Origin: Paenibacillus cellulositrophicus
GTDB taxonomy: Bacteria; Bacillota; Bacilli; Paenibacillales; Paenibacillaceae
Assembly (NCBI RefSeq): GCF_009363095.1
Contig: NZ_CP045296.1
Coordinates: 682,001-746,000, forward strand
DNA length: 64,000 nt
Direction of reading: 5' to 3'
Shown here: positions 41,594 through 49,976 of the stretch, piece by piece
Layout of the letters: every line of letters begins with the position of its first letter
How positions within the stretch are numbered: position 1 is the stretch's first letter
The notes under the pieces: generated by a model
Database searches by the model: none
What the model was told of the DNA's origin: nothing
Seen by the model: the letters and a program-made list of their open reading frames with translations, nothing else
Translations under genes and position numbers: made by a program

Positions 41594-44506
41594 ATGCCAG
41601 TACAGACCGACTATCCATTTCAGAATACATCCTTACCTCTAGAAGAACGAGTGAGAGACCTGGTCTCCCGATTTACACTGGAAGAAAAAGTGGAGCTGAT
41701 GGTTCAATATCAAGCTGCCGTCGAGCGGCTCGGTGTGAAAGCGTATAAACACGGAACGGAAGCAGCCCACGGCATGGCGTGGCTGGGAGAAGCGACCGGA
41801 TTTCCGCAGCCGATCGGCCTTGGCTGTACGTGGGACACGGAACTCATGAAACGAATCGGCAGCGTCATCGGCGACGAGGCCAGAGGTTTCTACCGCCGTA
41901 ATCCCGAAGTAAACGGATTGACCCTCTGGGCTCCGACCGTCGATTTGGAACGTGACCCGCGCTGGGGCAGAACGGAAGAAGCCTACGGAGAAGACCCGAT
42001 CCTGACCGGGAAATTGGCCTCCGCGCTCATTCAGGGCATTCAAGGCGACCATCCCGTATACTTGAAAGCGGTTGCCACTTTGAAGCACTTTATTGCGAAT
42101 AATAACGAAGTTGGCCGTGGGGACTCTTCGGTCAGCATTGATCCGCGCAACATGCGGGAATATTATTTGAAAGCGTTTGAGATTCCGTTCAAGGAAGGCG
42201 GCGCCCAGTCCATGATGACGGCATACAACGCCATCAACGGCGTGCCGGCGAACCTTAGTCCTGACGTCAAAGCCATCGTTAAGGACGAGTGGGGCATGGA
42301 CGGTTTTGTTGTAAGCGATGCCTTCGACGTGACTGGTACCGTCCGCGATCATGGATACCTGGATACGTATAAGGAGGCCGTCGCCCGCTCCGTTAAAGAA
42401 GGCGGGATTGACAGCATCACGGACGATTCGGCTGTGATCAAGGATGCGCTGCGTGAAGCGCTGCGTGAGGGACTGCTGGCCGAGAGTGATCTTGACGCCG
42501 CACTGACGAATACCTTCCGAGTCCGCTTCCGGCTCGGCGAATTCGATCCTGAAGAGGGCAACCCGTATGCTGCGATCGACGAATCCGTAATTCTGCGGCC
42601 AGAGCATGCGGAACTGTCCAGGGAAGCCGCCCGTAAGGCAATGGTGCTGCTGAAGAATGACCGTGGGCTTCTCCCGCTCGAAGCAGATAAGCTGAACAAA
42701 GTGGCCGTGATCGGGCCGCTCGCCGGAATGGTGTACCGGGATTGGTACAGCGGTTCGCTCCCTTATGCCGTCACGCCGCTTCAGGGCATCCAAGAGAAGC
42801 TTTCCGGGGCAGGAACGAACGGCAAAACAAGTTACAGCGGGGGAACGGACCGGATTCGGCTTAAATCCAAAAAGACGGGGCGGTATGTGCGAATTCAGGC
42901 CGGAGAAGAGGCCGCGTTGGCTGCAACGACCGAAAATGCTTTGGATGCGTCTGTGTTTGAAATGACGGATTGGGGCTGGGGAAGCCACACCTTGATCTCT
43001 GAAGACAATGGCCGCTACCTGACAACTGACGATAAGATCGTTAAAGCGTCGTCCGATCAAATTTGGGAGTGGTTCACCAAAGAAGTCTTCCTCAACCATC
43101 CTGCCGAACATGAGCAAGGGTGCGTAACCTTCTCAACATGGAACGGTACACCGGTGACGGTGCACGCCGAATCAGGTCAGCTGCTGGTTGGTGACGGCCA
43201 AGCGGCGGAGACTGCGAATGAAATCAACGTTGCAGGTGCTGCCGAGGTATCCGGTGAGGATGCCCCGATCGTCCATGCCGATCTGTTCGAGCTTGAAATC
43301 GTCACGGACAAGCTTCAGACTGCCAAAGAAGCAGCAGCGGAAGCGGACCTGGCGGTTGTGTTCGTCGGCAATCATCCGTTGATTAACGGCAAGGAGACGA
43401 TCGACCGTCCGGACATTACGCTTCCGGAATCGCAGGAGAAGCTGATTCAGGAGGTTTATGCAGCCAATCCGAACACGGTGGTCGTCGTCGTAGGCAGTTA
43501 CCCGTACGCGCTAAACTGGGTGGACGCGAATGTACCGTCCGTCCTGTACACATCCCATGCCGGCCAGGAACTGGGTCATGCATTGGCAGACGTGCTGTTC
43601 GGGGACACCAACCCGGCGGGGCGACTGAATATGACGTGGTACAAATCCGTCGACCAGCTGCCGGAATTTATGGACTATGATGTCATTAAGCACGGCAGAA
43701 CGTACCAATACTTCGAGGGAGAGGCTCTGTATCCGTTTGGACACGGCTTGTCCTACACCAGCTTCCGGTATGATGGGCTGCAGCTTGCGAAGGAAAAGCT
43801 TACAACGGGCACGGATCAAACGGTTTGTCTGACATGCAGGGTAACCAACATCGGTGAAGTGGCAGGGGAGGAAGTGGTGCAGCTGTACGGCCGGGCAAAT
43901 CAGTCCCGCGTCAAGCGTCCGCGCAAGCAGCTGCTTGGATTCCGCAGAGTGATGCTTCAACCGGGCGAGACGGCCGATGTGTCCTTTGAAGTTCCGCTCG
44001 ATCAGCTGGCGATCTGGGATGTCACCCGCGAGCGCTACTGCATCGAGTCCGGCACCTATATGTTGATGGCCGGCGCTTCTTCGGAGAACCAGCCGCTGAC
44101 AGCCAAGCTGGTTGTAGACGGTGAGACCATTCCGCCGCGTGACCTCACGCAATCAACGAAAGCCATCAATTACGACGATTACGAAGGCGTTCTGATTGGT
44201 GAGTGTACGGAAGGCGGCAGCGCCGTGATCGTGAAGGATCAATCCGGATGGATCGCTTTCCGTGATGCCAAGTTCGAGGACGGTGCGGATACGCTGCGAA
44301 TTCGGGCAGCCGGAGCGGCGGATGCCGTCGTTGAAGTGCGGCTGGATAGCCCTGAAGGGCTGCCTGTGGGCCGGATCACTCTAACTTCAGGCGACTTACA
44401 GACATGGCAGGATTATTCTTGCAAGCTTAGCGGAATACACGGAAGTCAGAATATGTATTTTATTTTGAAAGGGAACCTGGCAATTAGCCAATTCCAATTC
44501 TCTTAA
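41594..44506 (+). CDS. GH3 beta-glycosidase with inserted beta-trefoil-like domain and C-terminal CBM6-like domain
   Basis: 970 residues from the ATG at 41594 (GAAGGAG upstream). The N-terminal barrel shows GTEAAHGMAWLGEATGFPQPIGLGCTWD, DPRWGRTEEAYGEDP and LKHFIANN. The predicted nucleophile is Asp242 in FVVSDAFDVTG. The second domain resumes with AVIGPLAG and later HAGQELGHALADVLFG. Between them, residues about 415-570 form a separate unit (RLKSKKTGRYVRIQAGEEAALAATTE, WGWGSHTLISEDNGRYLTTDD) that looks like a fascin-like beta-trefoil, where many GH3 enzymes carry PA14. An Fn3-like domain and a CBM6-like tail follow. No signal peptide. Probable beta-glucosidase or beta-xylosidase. Confidence 0.88.
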   Translation: MPVQTDYPFQNTSLPLEERVRDLVSRFTLEEKVELMVQYQAAVERLGVKAYKHGTEAAHGMAWLGEATGFPQPIGLGCTWDTELMKRIGSVIGDEARGFYRRNPEVNGLTLWAPTVDLERDPRWGRTEEAYGEDPILTGKLASALIQGIQGDHPVYLKAVATLKHFIANNNEVGRGDSSVSIDPRNMREYYLKAFEIPFKEGGAQSMMTAYNAINGVPANLSPDVKAIVKDEWGMDGFVVSDAFDVTGTVRDHGYLDTYKEAVARSVKEGGIDSITDDSAVIKDALREALREGLLAESDLDAALTNTFRVRFRLGEFDPEEGNPYAAIDESVILRPEHAELSREAARKAMVLLKNDRGLLPLEADKLNKVAVIGPLAGMVYRDWYSGSLPYAVTPLQGIQEKLSGAGTNGKTSYSGGTDRIRLKSKKTGRYVRIQAGEEAALAATTENALDASVFEMTDWGWGSHTLISEDNGRYLTTDDKIVKASSDQIWEWFTKEVFLNHPAEHEQGCVTFSTWNGTPVTVHAESGQLLVGDGQAAETANEINVAGAAEVSGEDAPIVHADLFELEIVTDKLQTAKEAAAEADLAVVFVGNHPLINGKETIDRPDITLPESQEKLIQEVYAANPNTVVVVVGSYPYALNWVDANVPSVLYTSHAGQELGHALADVLFGDTNPAGRLNMTWYKSVDQLPEFMDYDVIKHGRTYQYFEGEALYPFGHGLSYTSFRYDGLQLAKEKLTTGTDQTVCLTCRVTNIGEVAGEEVVQLYGRANQSRVKRPRKQLLGFRRVMLQPGETADVSFEVPLDQLAIWDVTRERYCIESGTYMLMAGASSENQPLTAKLVVDGETIPPRDLTQSTKAINYDDYEGVLIGECTEGGSAVIVKDQSGWIAFRDAKFEDGADTLRIRAAGAADAVVEVRLDSPEGLPVGRITLTSGDLQTWQDYSCKLSGIHGSQNMYFILKGNLAISQFQFS

Positions 44507-44543
44507 ATCAGAAACGGAAAGCAAATGACACAGCTATTGACCC

Positions 44544-44576
44544 ATACACCCGCCTGCATTAAAGGCGGGTGTATTT
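44544..44576 (+). terminator. Terminator after GH3
   Basis: A perfect 12-bp stem (ATACACCCGCCT, 44544-44555, with 44563-44574) followed by TTT. Confidence 0.85.
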
Positions 44577-44913
44577 AGGTTTCATGCAGGCTTGTAACTG
44601 CCCAGAAGATATGAATGTTATAATCATTAGATTAATTATTAATCATATTAAATAAATATTTTTCCCTAAGTACTCCAGACAGCAAGTTGAATCATGTCAT
44701 CTCGTACCATAACTTTTCCGCAAATTTACTTACACGGCTTACGACTGGCACCATCGGCTAGTGGACTGCTGGCTGGACTGGATCCTGGATGCCCCATCCA
44801 CCATGTAGGAACATGAGCATGTGTGCTGTACGATTTTTCACCGAATCGGGAAGTTACGCACCAGTGAACAAATCTTTAATATGATTAATTAAATTTGGTC
44901 ATCATGAAGAGAA
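44577..44913. other. AT-rich intergenic stretch without a gene
   Basis: About 340 bp between two terminators. I see no open frame with a ribosome binding site, no RNA gene and no clear promoter. ATGATTAATT-like words recur (around 44630-44650 and 44880-44892) but form no strong structure. Confidence 0.6.
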
Positions 44914-44944
44914 CAAGCCCCAATCTCACCGAGATCGGGGCTTG
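44914..44944 (-). terminator. Terminator of the AraC gene on the minus strand
   Basis: Arms 44914-44927 and 44931-44944 pair over 14 bases with one mismatch; on the minus strand it is followed by TTCTCTTC. Confidence 0.65.
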
Positions 44945-44995
44945 CTGTTCTTGTGGCGCAGCTTGTGTTTCACCTATGGAAATGAGGGAACCCCC

Positions 44996-45907
44996 TTACT
45001 GGATAGAGGCTTGCTTCAAATCACTTTTAGGCGGCAGACCATACAATCGGGCATACTCGCGGCTGAATTGGGAAGGACTTTCATATCCAACCTGGAAAGC
45101 GGCATCGGCTGCCCCCATTTTTTCACTGATCATGAGATGTCTCGCTTCCTGGAGTCGGATCCGTTTCTGATATTGCAGCGGGCTCAGAGCCGTGACCTGT
45201 TTGAAATGTTTATGAAAAGACGACGCGGCCATATTTACTTCCTTGGCCAGTTCCTCGACGCGAAGCGGCTTGGAATAATCACGATGGATGAGCTGAATGG
45301 CCTTCGCAACGGCGTGCGCCTGGCTGCCGATCACCGCAAACTGCTTGACTAAATGGCCTTGCTCGCCCTGCAGAACGCGGAAGAGAATCTCCCGTGTAAT
45401 CAAGGGAGCCAGGATAGGGATTTCGGCAGGTTGGTCGAACAATTTTACCAGCCTCAGCAGAGCATCAAGCAGTTGCGAATTCGTATTGCCGACAAATATG
45501 CCGCTTCCCGGCTCCGATTCTTCAGGCCAGGCCAGATCCGTATGCTGCAATATATCCAGAATTTGATCCGGTGTAAACTCCAGGTGAAGCCCAATGAACG
45601 GAACCTCAGGCGAGGCTTCGGTGATCTCACTTTTGATCGGAAGATGAACGGATGTCACGAGGTACGTAGTCGGATTGTAATGGTAAATCTCTTGACCAAG
45701 CGCTGCGGATTTGGCGCCCTGGACAATGAAGCATAAAGAAGGCGCGTACATGCTATGAATAGGTTCGGACGTCGCCGTGGCCCGCATCATGTGCAGCGAC
45801 GGGATCTCTGTTATATGTAATCCATCCGTCTGCAACAGCTGATTTAGCCGCCCGGATAATTCAGACAAATAGGGTTCGAGTCCGTTGGGTTGCATTTCTC
45901 GATCCAT
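44996..45907 (-). CDS. AraC family regulator (AraC_N type)
   Basis: 303 residues from the ATG at 45907, chosen for the CAAGGAGGC site. The N-terminal domain is of the AraC_N kind (IPSLHMMRATATSEPIHSMYAPSLCFIVQGAKSAALG, then YLVTSVHLPIKSEI). The C-terminal domain has two helix-turn-helix units (LRVEELAKEVNMAASSFHKHFKQVT and MGAADAAFQVGYESPSQFSREYARLYG). Relatives often control nearby oxidoreductases, but none lies next to it, so no target can be named. A good terminator follows. Confidence 0.9.
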   Translation of the reverse strand: MDREMQPNGLEPYLSELSGRLNQLLQTDGLHITEIPSLHMMRATATSEPIHSMYAPSLCFIVQGAKSAALGQEIYHYNPTTYLVTSVHLPIKSEITEASPEVPFIGLHLEFTPDQILDILQHTDLAWPEESEPGSGIFVGNTNSQLLDALLRLVKLFDQPAEIPILAPLITREILFRVLQGEQGHLVKQFAVIGSQAHAVAKAIQLIHRDYSKPLRVEELAKEVNMAASSFHKHFKQVTALSPLQYQKRIRLQEARHLMISEKMGAADAAFQVGYESPSQFSREYARLYGLPPKSDLKQASIQ

Positions 45908-46184
45908 TTTCAGAACGCCTCCTTGTTCAAACATACGGTAAGAATAACAAAGGAGCCGACATCAGGCAAGAATGGATGAATGTGCTGAGTCTGAGATGCT
46001 TCAGATCATTTTCCTGAATCATCATAAGAACCTCCTTTTACGGATATAGAAGCCGATTCATTCCGTCAACTTCTTCTTTTTTTCTGTTATGCGAAAATGT
46101 TAACATGGAGAAGGTCGAAGGAAAAATATAAAAAAAGTTCAGGACCAATGAGCTTTTTCATATACCAACGAGGAGTGAACGTTC

Positions 46185-46580
46185 ATGCAGAAAAAAATAG
46201 GTCATGTTACGCTGCTGGTTAAAAATTTTGACGAAGCGATTGAATTTTACACAGAAAAGGCAGGGTTCGTTCTGTTAACGGACAACCATTTCGGGAACGG
46301 CATGAGATGGGTCACCGTAGCTCCGTCGAAGGATGCGCAAACCGCCATCGTATTTGTGGTGGCAGACACGGAGGCTAAGCAGGACAGGGTTGGAACCCAA
46401 GCAGCGAACCACGTATTCCTCGTCGTCCAAACCGGTGACTTCTATCGTGATTACGAACAAATGAAGGCAAACGGAGTTCATTTTCTCAGTGAACCGAAAG
46501 AGGTCCCATGGGGCATTGAGGCGGTCTTCGAGGATCTCTATGGAAATCGGCTTGACCTTGTCCAACATAACGGATTTTAA
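46185..46580 (+). CDS. VOC/glyoxalase superfamily protein
   Basis: 131 residues with the vicinal-oxygen-chelate pattern: KKIGHVTLLVKNFDEAIEFYTEKAGF at the start, HVFLVVQTGDFYRDYEQMKANGVHF in the middle and VFEDLYGNRLDLVQ at the end. His7 and the C-terminal Glu/Asp positions could bind a metal. Members include glyoxalase I, dioxygenases and antibiotic-binding proteins; the substrate is unknown. GAGGAGTG precedes the ATG. It is 45 bp ahead of a NUDIX gene. Confidence 0.88.
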   Translation: MQKKIGHVTLLVKNFDEAIEFYTEKAGFVLLTDNHFGNGMRWVTVAPSKDAQTAIVFVVADTEAKQDRVGTQAANHVFLVVQTGDFYRDYEQMKANGVHFLSEPKEVPWGIEAVFEDLYGNRLDLVQHNGF

Positions 46581-46625
46581 AGACTGATCCATACCACATA
46601 GAAATTTAGGAATCGTGAGGTTAGC

Positions 46626-47084
46626 ATGAAGCCAATTAGAAACTCTGCGAAAGCGATCATCATTCAGCAAGGAAAATTGTTATTGACCAAAAACAAGGAT
46701 AACGACGGTTTTTTCTACCTATTCCCAGGCGGCGGCCAAGAGCACGGAGAAGTACTGATAGAGACCCTCAAGAGGGAATGCATCGAAGAACTTGGAGCAC
46801 AAGTTGAGGTGCAGAACCTTGTTTACGTGCGCGAGTACATCGGGAAAAATCATGAGTTCGCAGCATGGGATCATGACGTTCATCAAGTGGAGTTTTATTT
46901 TGTCTGCTCGCTTGCGCAGGAGGCGCCGGCACAGATGGGCGGAACCCAGCCCGACCCGGATCAGATCGGCGTAGAATGGGTGGATATTCGTCAACTCGAT
47001 CACATCAGGCTGTATCCGAAAGCGCTTGGACGTCAATTAGTCAATAATGAAATGAACATCCGGTATCTCGGTGATGTGAATTAA
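46626..47084 (+). CDS. NUDIX hydrolase
   Basis: 152 residues with a complete Nudix box at 36-58 (GGQEHGE, seven residues, RECIEELGA). Downstream, VYVREYIGKNHEFAAWDHDVHQVEFYFVC and LYPKALGRQLVN are typical of small Nudix hydrolases with nucleotide-derivative substrates. A GTGAGGTTAGC stretch lies before the ATG. It is followed by a GNAT gene, the same pair order as at 29.9-30.9 kb. Confidence 0.9.
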   Translation: MKPIRNSAKAIIIQQGKLLLTKNKDNDGFFYLFPGGGQEHGEVLIETLKRECIEELGAQVEVQNLVYVREYIGKNHEFAAWDHDVHQVEFYFVCSLAQEAPAQMGGTQPDPDQIGVEWVDIRQLDHIRLYPKALGRQLVNNEMNIRYLGDVN

Positions 47085-47192
47085 GTGATTTTTGGGAGAA
47101 GCTTCTTATACAAGTTCTATACCAACCAGGCAGGATACCCAAATGGTAACATATAGGGGATCGTTTATTTGATAATCCTGGAGGATTGGTTT

Positions 47193-47639
47193 ATGGGTAT
47201 TGTTCTGAAGCCGGTGACCGCTAATAACTGGTATGCTTGTACGAAGCTAAGGGTTAAGAAAGAGCAGGAAGAAGTTTTTCCAGCGCCAGTCGTTTATCGG
47301 ATTGCTGAATCGAAATATGTTAATGAATTTGAATTACTTGCTGTATACGATGAACAGCTATTGGTTGGATTTCTGGTCTTCTGTAATAATGAGGATGAGG
47401 AAGGGAACTTCTGGATTCCAGCAATTATGATTGATCAGAATTTTCAGGGCAAAGGATTTGGAAAGGCAGCCATGCGCAAGTTGATCGATACGATGGAAAG
47501 AAAGGGCTGCAAAAAAATGATGATCGGCCATCGTCCGGACAACTTAACCGCAGGTCATTTATACGAATCTTTGGGATTTCTGAAAGTTAGCGATGACCTT
47601 TGGGATGGTGAGGATGTTCGTTTGCTGAAAATCGAGTGA
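47193..47639 (+). CDS. GNAT family N-acetyltransferase
   Basis: 148 residues from the ATG at 47193, preceded by TGGAGG. It begins VLKPVTANNWYACTKLRV, typical of the spermidine/spermine-type GNATs. The acetyl-CoA motif IMIDQNFQGKGFGKAAMRKLID and the final DNLTAGHLYESLGF agree. The substrate is probably an amine such as a polyamine or amino sugar; this is inference. A terminator follows. Confidence 0.9.
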   Translation: MGIVLKPVTANNWYACTKLRVKKEQEEVFPAPVVYRIAESKYVNEFELLAVYDEQLLVGFLVFCNNEDEEGNFWIPAIMIDQNFQGKGFGKAAMRKLIDTMERKGCKKMMIGHRPDNLTAGHLYESLGFLKVSDDLWDGEDVRLLKIE

Positions 47640-47658
47640 TTTAACAAATGAAAGTGAT

Positions 47659-47686
47659 AAGGGAGCCTGAGCGGCTTCTTTTTTTA
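47659..47686 (+). terminator. Terminator after the GNAT gene
   Basis: A 9-bp stem with two G-U pairs (47659-47667 with 47673-47681), loop TGAGC, then a T-rich tract. Confidence 0.6.
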
Positions 47687-47756
47687 TGGGGATTTGAAAA
47701 AGCAGAATTCTGATGAGGGTTAAGTTTTTTTCAGGGATGATTCAGAATATATGTTC

Positions 47757-47765
47757 TGGTATAAT
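47757..47765 (+). promoter_or_regulatory. Extended -10 promoter of the NUDIX gene
   Basis: TGGTATAAT (TGn plus perfect TATAAT at 47760-47765) can work without a strong -35. The start would be near 47771, about 80 bases before the ATG. Confidence 0.45.
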
Positions 47766-47851
47766 AAGCAGGAGAATTTTGGGAAAACAACAAGACCTTC
47801 ATGAATTGAAGTCGATTAAATATCATTCAATACCCATAAGGAGGCGAGTTC

Positions 47852-48283
47852 ATGCCTAAGTTAATTGGCTCCGCGGCAATAATTCTCGATGCTGAGGGAA
47901 GAGTGCTGCTGGTAAAACACAGCTATGGCAAACGCAACTGGGACCTGCCCGGCGGTAAGGGGGAAGAGAACGAGTCGGCTCAGGAAACCGCAAAAAGGGA
48001 AGTATTTGAGGAAGTCGGCATGGAAGTGCTTATCGGGAATCTAACAGGCATATATTACGATCCGGATTATGACATTCATCACTTTGTGTTCCTTGCGACG
48101 AGTAAAGATACCCGTGCGCCTCTGCCAAGCTCGCCTGAAATTGTCGAATGCGGATTTTTTTCAAGAGACGAACTTCCTAGACCCATTAGTGATTTCACAT
48201 GCAGACGGATCGAAGATGCACTTCGCAATACCCCAAACCATGAGCTGTTTCACGAGGTGGGGCCAAGACAATGGATCGAATAG
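47852..48283 (+). CDS. NUDIX hydrolase
   Basis: 143 residues with a full Nudix box at 35-57 (GKGEENE, seven residues, REVFEEVGM). It starts LIGSAAIILDAEGRVLLVKHSYG and has NWDLPGGK before the box, typical of MutT-like enzymes. A TAAGGAGGCG site lies before the ATG. It is followed 52 bp later by a DinB gene and both may be transcribed from the extended -10 promoter upstream. Confidence 0.9.
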   Translation: MPKLIGSAAIILDAEGRVLLVKHSYGKRNWDLPGGKGEENESAQETAKREVFEEVGMEVLIGNLTGIYYDPDYDIHHFVFLATSKDTRAPLPSSPEIVECGFFSRDELPRPISDFTCRRIEDALRNTPNHELFHEVGPRQWIE

Positions 48284-48335
48284 GGATCAGTAGGGGATCC
48301 ATAATGTTTTGGCTAATAAACGAAGGGGTGTGAAC

Positions 48336-48851
48336 ATGGAACTAGCTATGGAACTAGCACTCGAATTTATCCAAAGTATGAAAGTCAAGCTGATATCGGA
48401 ACAAAGAGGGACGCTTAAAGCCATTGAACAAGTGTCGGAAGAAGATATTACCTGGCACCCGACTCCGGAAAGCAACAGTATTGCTAATTTGGTTGCGCAT
48501 ATTCGGGGCGCTGCCCACTCTCGGGTAGAGACGATCCTATACAATATTCCGGACAAGCGGGACAGGGATAAGGAATTCGAAAGTGGACTGATGATGACGA
48601 AAGAAGAGGCATATCAGCATACAAAAGAAGCGTTTGATATCATTCTTCAGTATCTTGAACAGTTTCAATCCGAGCCAGAGCAATTGATGTCCCAGCCTTT
48701 CCTCCATCTGCCGCCGCTTACATACAGCCAAGTGAACAACGAAACGACAGCCCTAAATCTGATGATGGCGATGTTCAGAGAAGTGCACTACCATACGGGA
48801 CAGATCATATATATTGCCAAAATGAGAAAAGGCGAGTTAACTTGGGACTGA
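48336..48851 (+). CDS. DinB/DUF1572 family protein
   Basis: 171 residues from the ATG at 48336, preceded by GAAGGGG. A four-helix bundle of the DinB kind. The putative metal-binding His residues are seen in ITWHPTPESNSIANLVAHIRGAAHSR and in the last helix, FREVHYHTGQIIYIAKM. Members of this superfamily include metal-dependent thiol transferases (for example bacillithiol transferases) and proteins of unknown role. The thiol-transferase role is inference from the fold. Confidence 0.88.
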   Translation: MELAMELALEFIQSMKVKLISEQRGTLKAIEQVSEEDITWHPTPESNSIANLVAHIRGAAHSRVETILYNIPDKRDRDKEFESGLMMTKEEAYQHTKEAFDIILQYLEQFQSEPEQLMSQPFLHLPPLTYSQVNNETTALNLMMAMFREVHYHTGQIIYIAKMRKGELTWD

Positions 48852-48900
48852 AGAGATCAGAAACTGTAGTTCTGTACATTTTTCGGAAAGGGGACAGGGT

Positions 48901-49155
48901 ATGGAAAAAATGAAATGGGTGCTGCTTGCGATCTCATCGTTAATCTCGGCAGTCTGCTCGTTACGGGCAGGATATCTGTGCCTGCATCCGATGATCCCCG
49001 AGACAGGTCCTGTGGGTGAGCCTCCTGAACCTGAGCGTTTTCAAGCCGTTCTTTGGTATATAGCTTCCGGGTTGTTATTCATCTCATTCATCATTGCTGT
49101 TGTTCGATCGATCAGCAGCTGGGTGCAAAGGGGATGGCGTATACCTCATGATTAG
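48901..49155 (+). CDS. Small membrane protein, unknown
   Basis: 84 residues with two membrane helices (about 5-27 and 53-70). Between them lies a Pro/Glu-rich loop (IPETGPVGEPPEPERFQAV). An AAAGGGGAC site precedes the ATG. I do not recognise a family. It lies in line with the DinB gene. Confidence 0.7.
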   Translation: MEKMKWVLLAISSLISAVCSLRAGYLCLHPMIPETGPVGEPPEPERFQAVLWYIASGLLFISFIIAVVRSISSWVQRGWRIPHD

Positions 49156-49209
49156 CGCCTTGAAAACTAGAAACAAAGCAATCTAAAAGAAACGCCGTTT
49201 CCCTTGATA

Positions 49210-49239
49210 GGCTACAATCATCATAGAATGATTATAGCC
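49210..49239. promoter_or_regulatory. Inverted repeat just before the VOC gene's ribosome binding site
   Basis: GGCTACAATCAT (49210-49221) and ATGATTATAGCC (49228-49239) match as inverted repeats at 11 of 12 positions with a 6-base spacer. It could be a repressor site or a leader hairpin next to the Shine-Dalgarno. Confidence 0.45.
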
Positions 49240-49255
49240 AGGAGGTATGACGCGA

Positions 49256-49741
49256 ATGAAATTGCACAAGATTACCCCAAACCTGTGGTTCGATTCTCAA
49301 GCAGAAGAGGCGGCAAATTTTTATACGTCCATTTTCCATGATTCCAAAATCGGCAGAATTGCCCGCTACGGTCCGGAAAGCCGGGGTGTAGAGGGAACGG
49401 TGATGACCGTGGAATTTCAATTGGAAGGGCAGTCATTCGTCGCGCTGAATGGGGGTCCGCATTTTAAGTTCAATGAGGCCATATCTTTTATCGTTCATTG
49501 CGATGATCAGGAGGAGCTGGACTATTATTGGGGTAAGCTCTCCGAAGGAGGAGACGAAAAGGCGCAGGTTTGCGGATGGTTAAAAGATCAATTCGGCGTA
49601 TCCTGGCAAATCATCCCCAGCCATTTAACGGAGATGGTCTGTGACCCCGACCCGGCAAGAGCAGGCAGAGTGATGCAAGCCATACTCCAGACGAAAAAGA
49701 AAATCGACATAAAGACGCTGCAGCAAGCTTACGAAAATTAG
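49256..49741 (+). CDS. PhnB-like VOC protein (3-demethylubiquinone-9 3-methyltransferase-like)
   Basis: 161 residues from the ATG at 49256, 10 bases after AGGAGG; an ATG at 49247 is too close to that site. Motifs of the PhnB-like VOC group are LWFDSQAEEAANFYTSIFHDSKI, GQSFVALNGGPHFKFNEAISFIVHCDDQEELDYYW, and CGWLKDQFGVSWQIIPSHL. In spite of the family name a methyltransferase role is not supported; relatives are small metal- or ligand-binding proteins. A strong terminator follows. Confidence 0.88.
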   Translation: MKLHKITPNLWFDSQAEEAANFYTSIFHDSKIGRIARYGPESRGVEGTVMTVEFQLEGQSFVALNGGPHFKFNEAISFIVHCDDQEELDYYWGKLSEGGDEKAQVCGWLKDQFGVSWQIIPSHLTEMVCDPDPARAGRVMQAILQTKKKIDIKTLQQAYEN

Positions 49742-49778
49742 AGTTATTCTTACCCATGTTAAATACGAAGGTTCGAAG

Positions 49779-49806
49779 AAAGGCCACCTGTCAGGGTGGC
49801 CTTTTG
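49779..49806 (+). terminator. Terminator after the PhnB-like gene
   Basis: AAAGGCCACC (49779-49788) pairs with GGTGGCCTTT (49795-49804), loop TGTCAG, T tail. Confidence 0.85.
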
Positions 49807-49889
49807 CACTTTTGCTTGTCACGGTTGGAGGTCATCACAATAGCGCCGTAAAATTCCTGGCCTTCGCCAATTTTTTTTTAACAAAGCCA

Positions 49890-49907
49890 CTGTGATTTAC
49901 TTCACAG
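49890..49907. promoter_or_regulatory. Fnr-type box of the nitrite reductase operon
   Basis: CTGTGA-N6-TCACAG, a perfect palindrome identical to the Bacillus Fnr consensus TGTGA-N6-TCACA. Its centre (49898.5) is 41.5 bp before the predicted start at 49940, set by the -10 at 49928-49933, the standard position for activation. Confidence 0.75.
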
Positions 49908-49927
49908 GCAAAGCCTCCCATATCCGT

Positions 49928-49933
49928 TACGAT
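49928..49933 (+). promoter_or_regulatory. -10 box of the nirB operon
   Basis: TACGAT at 49928-49933; start near 49940. No -35 consensus is seen, in keeping with activator dependence. Confidence 0.5.
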
Positions 49934-49938
49934 ATCAA

Positions 49939-49954
49939 TGTAATTAATTTCACA
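49939..49954. promoter_or_regulatory. Second, one-mismatch Fnr-like site over the start
   Basis: TGTAA-N6-TCACA differs from the Fnr consensus at one base and begins at the predicted +1. It could allow repression, or be chance. Confidence 0.4.
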
Positions 49955-49976
49955 AGGTTGCACGGGAGGCGTGTTT

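Noticed and set aside
41639..43117. Open frame of about 490 codons on the minus strand opposite GH3
   Set aside because: No recognisable motif and fully antisense to a well-supported GH3 gene; treated as a shadow frame.
44577..44913. Riboswitch or small RNA in the AT-rich gap between GH3 and the AraC gene
   Set aside because: No stable nested hairpins beyond the two terminators and no known riboswitch core sequences were seen.
49939..49954. TnrA/GlnR box (TGTNA-N7-TNACA) in front of nirB
   Set aside because: The spacing is one base short of the 17-bp TnrA consensus, while it fits Fnr spacing with one mismatch.
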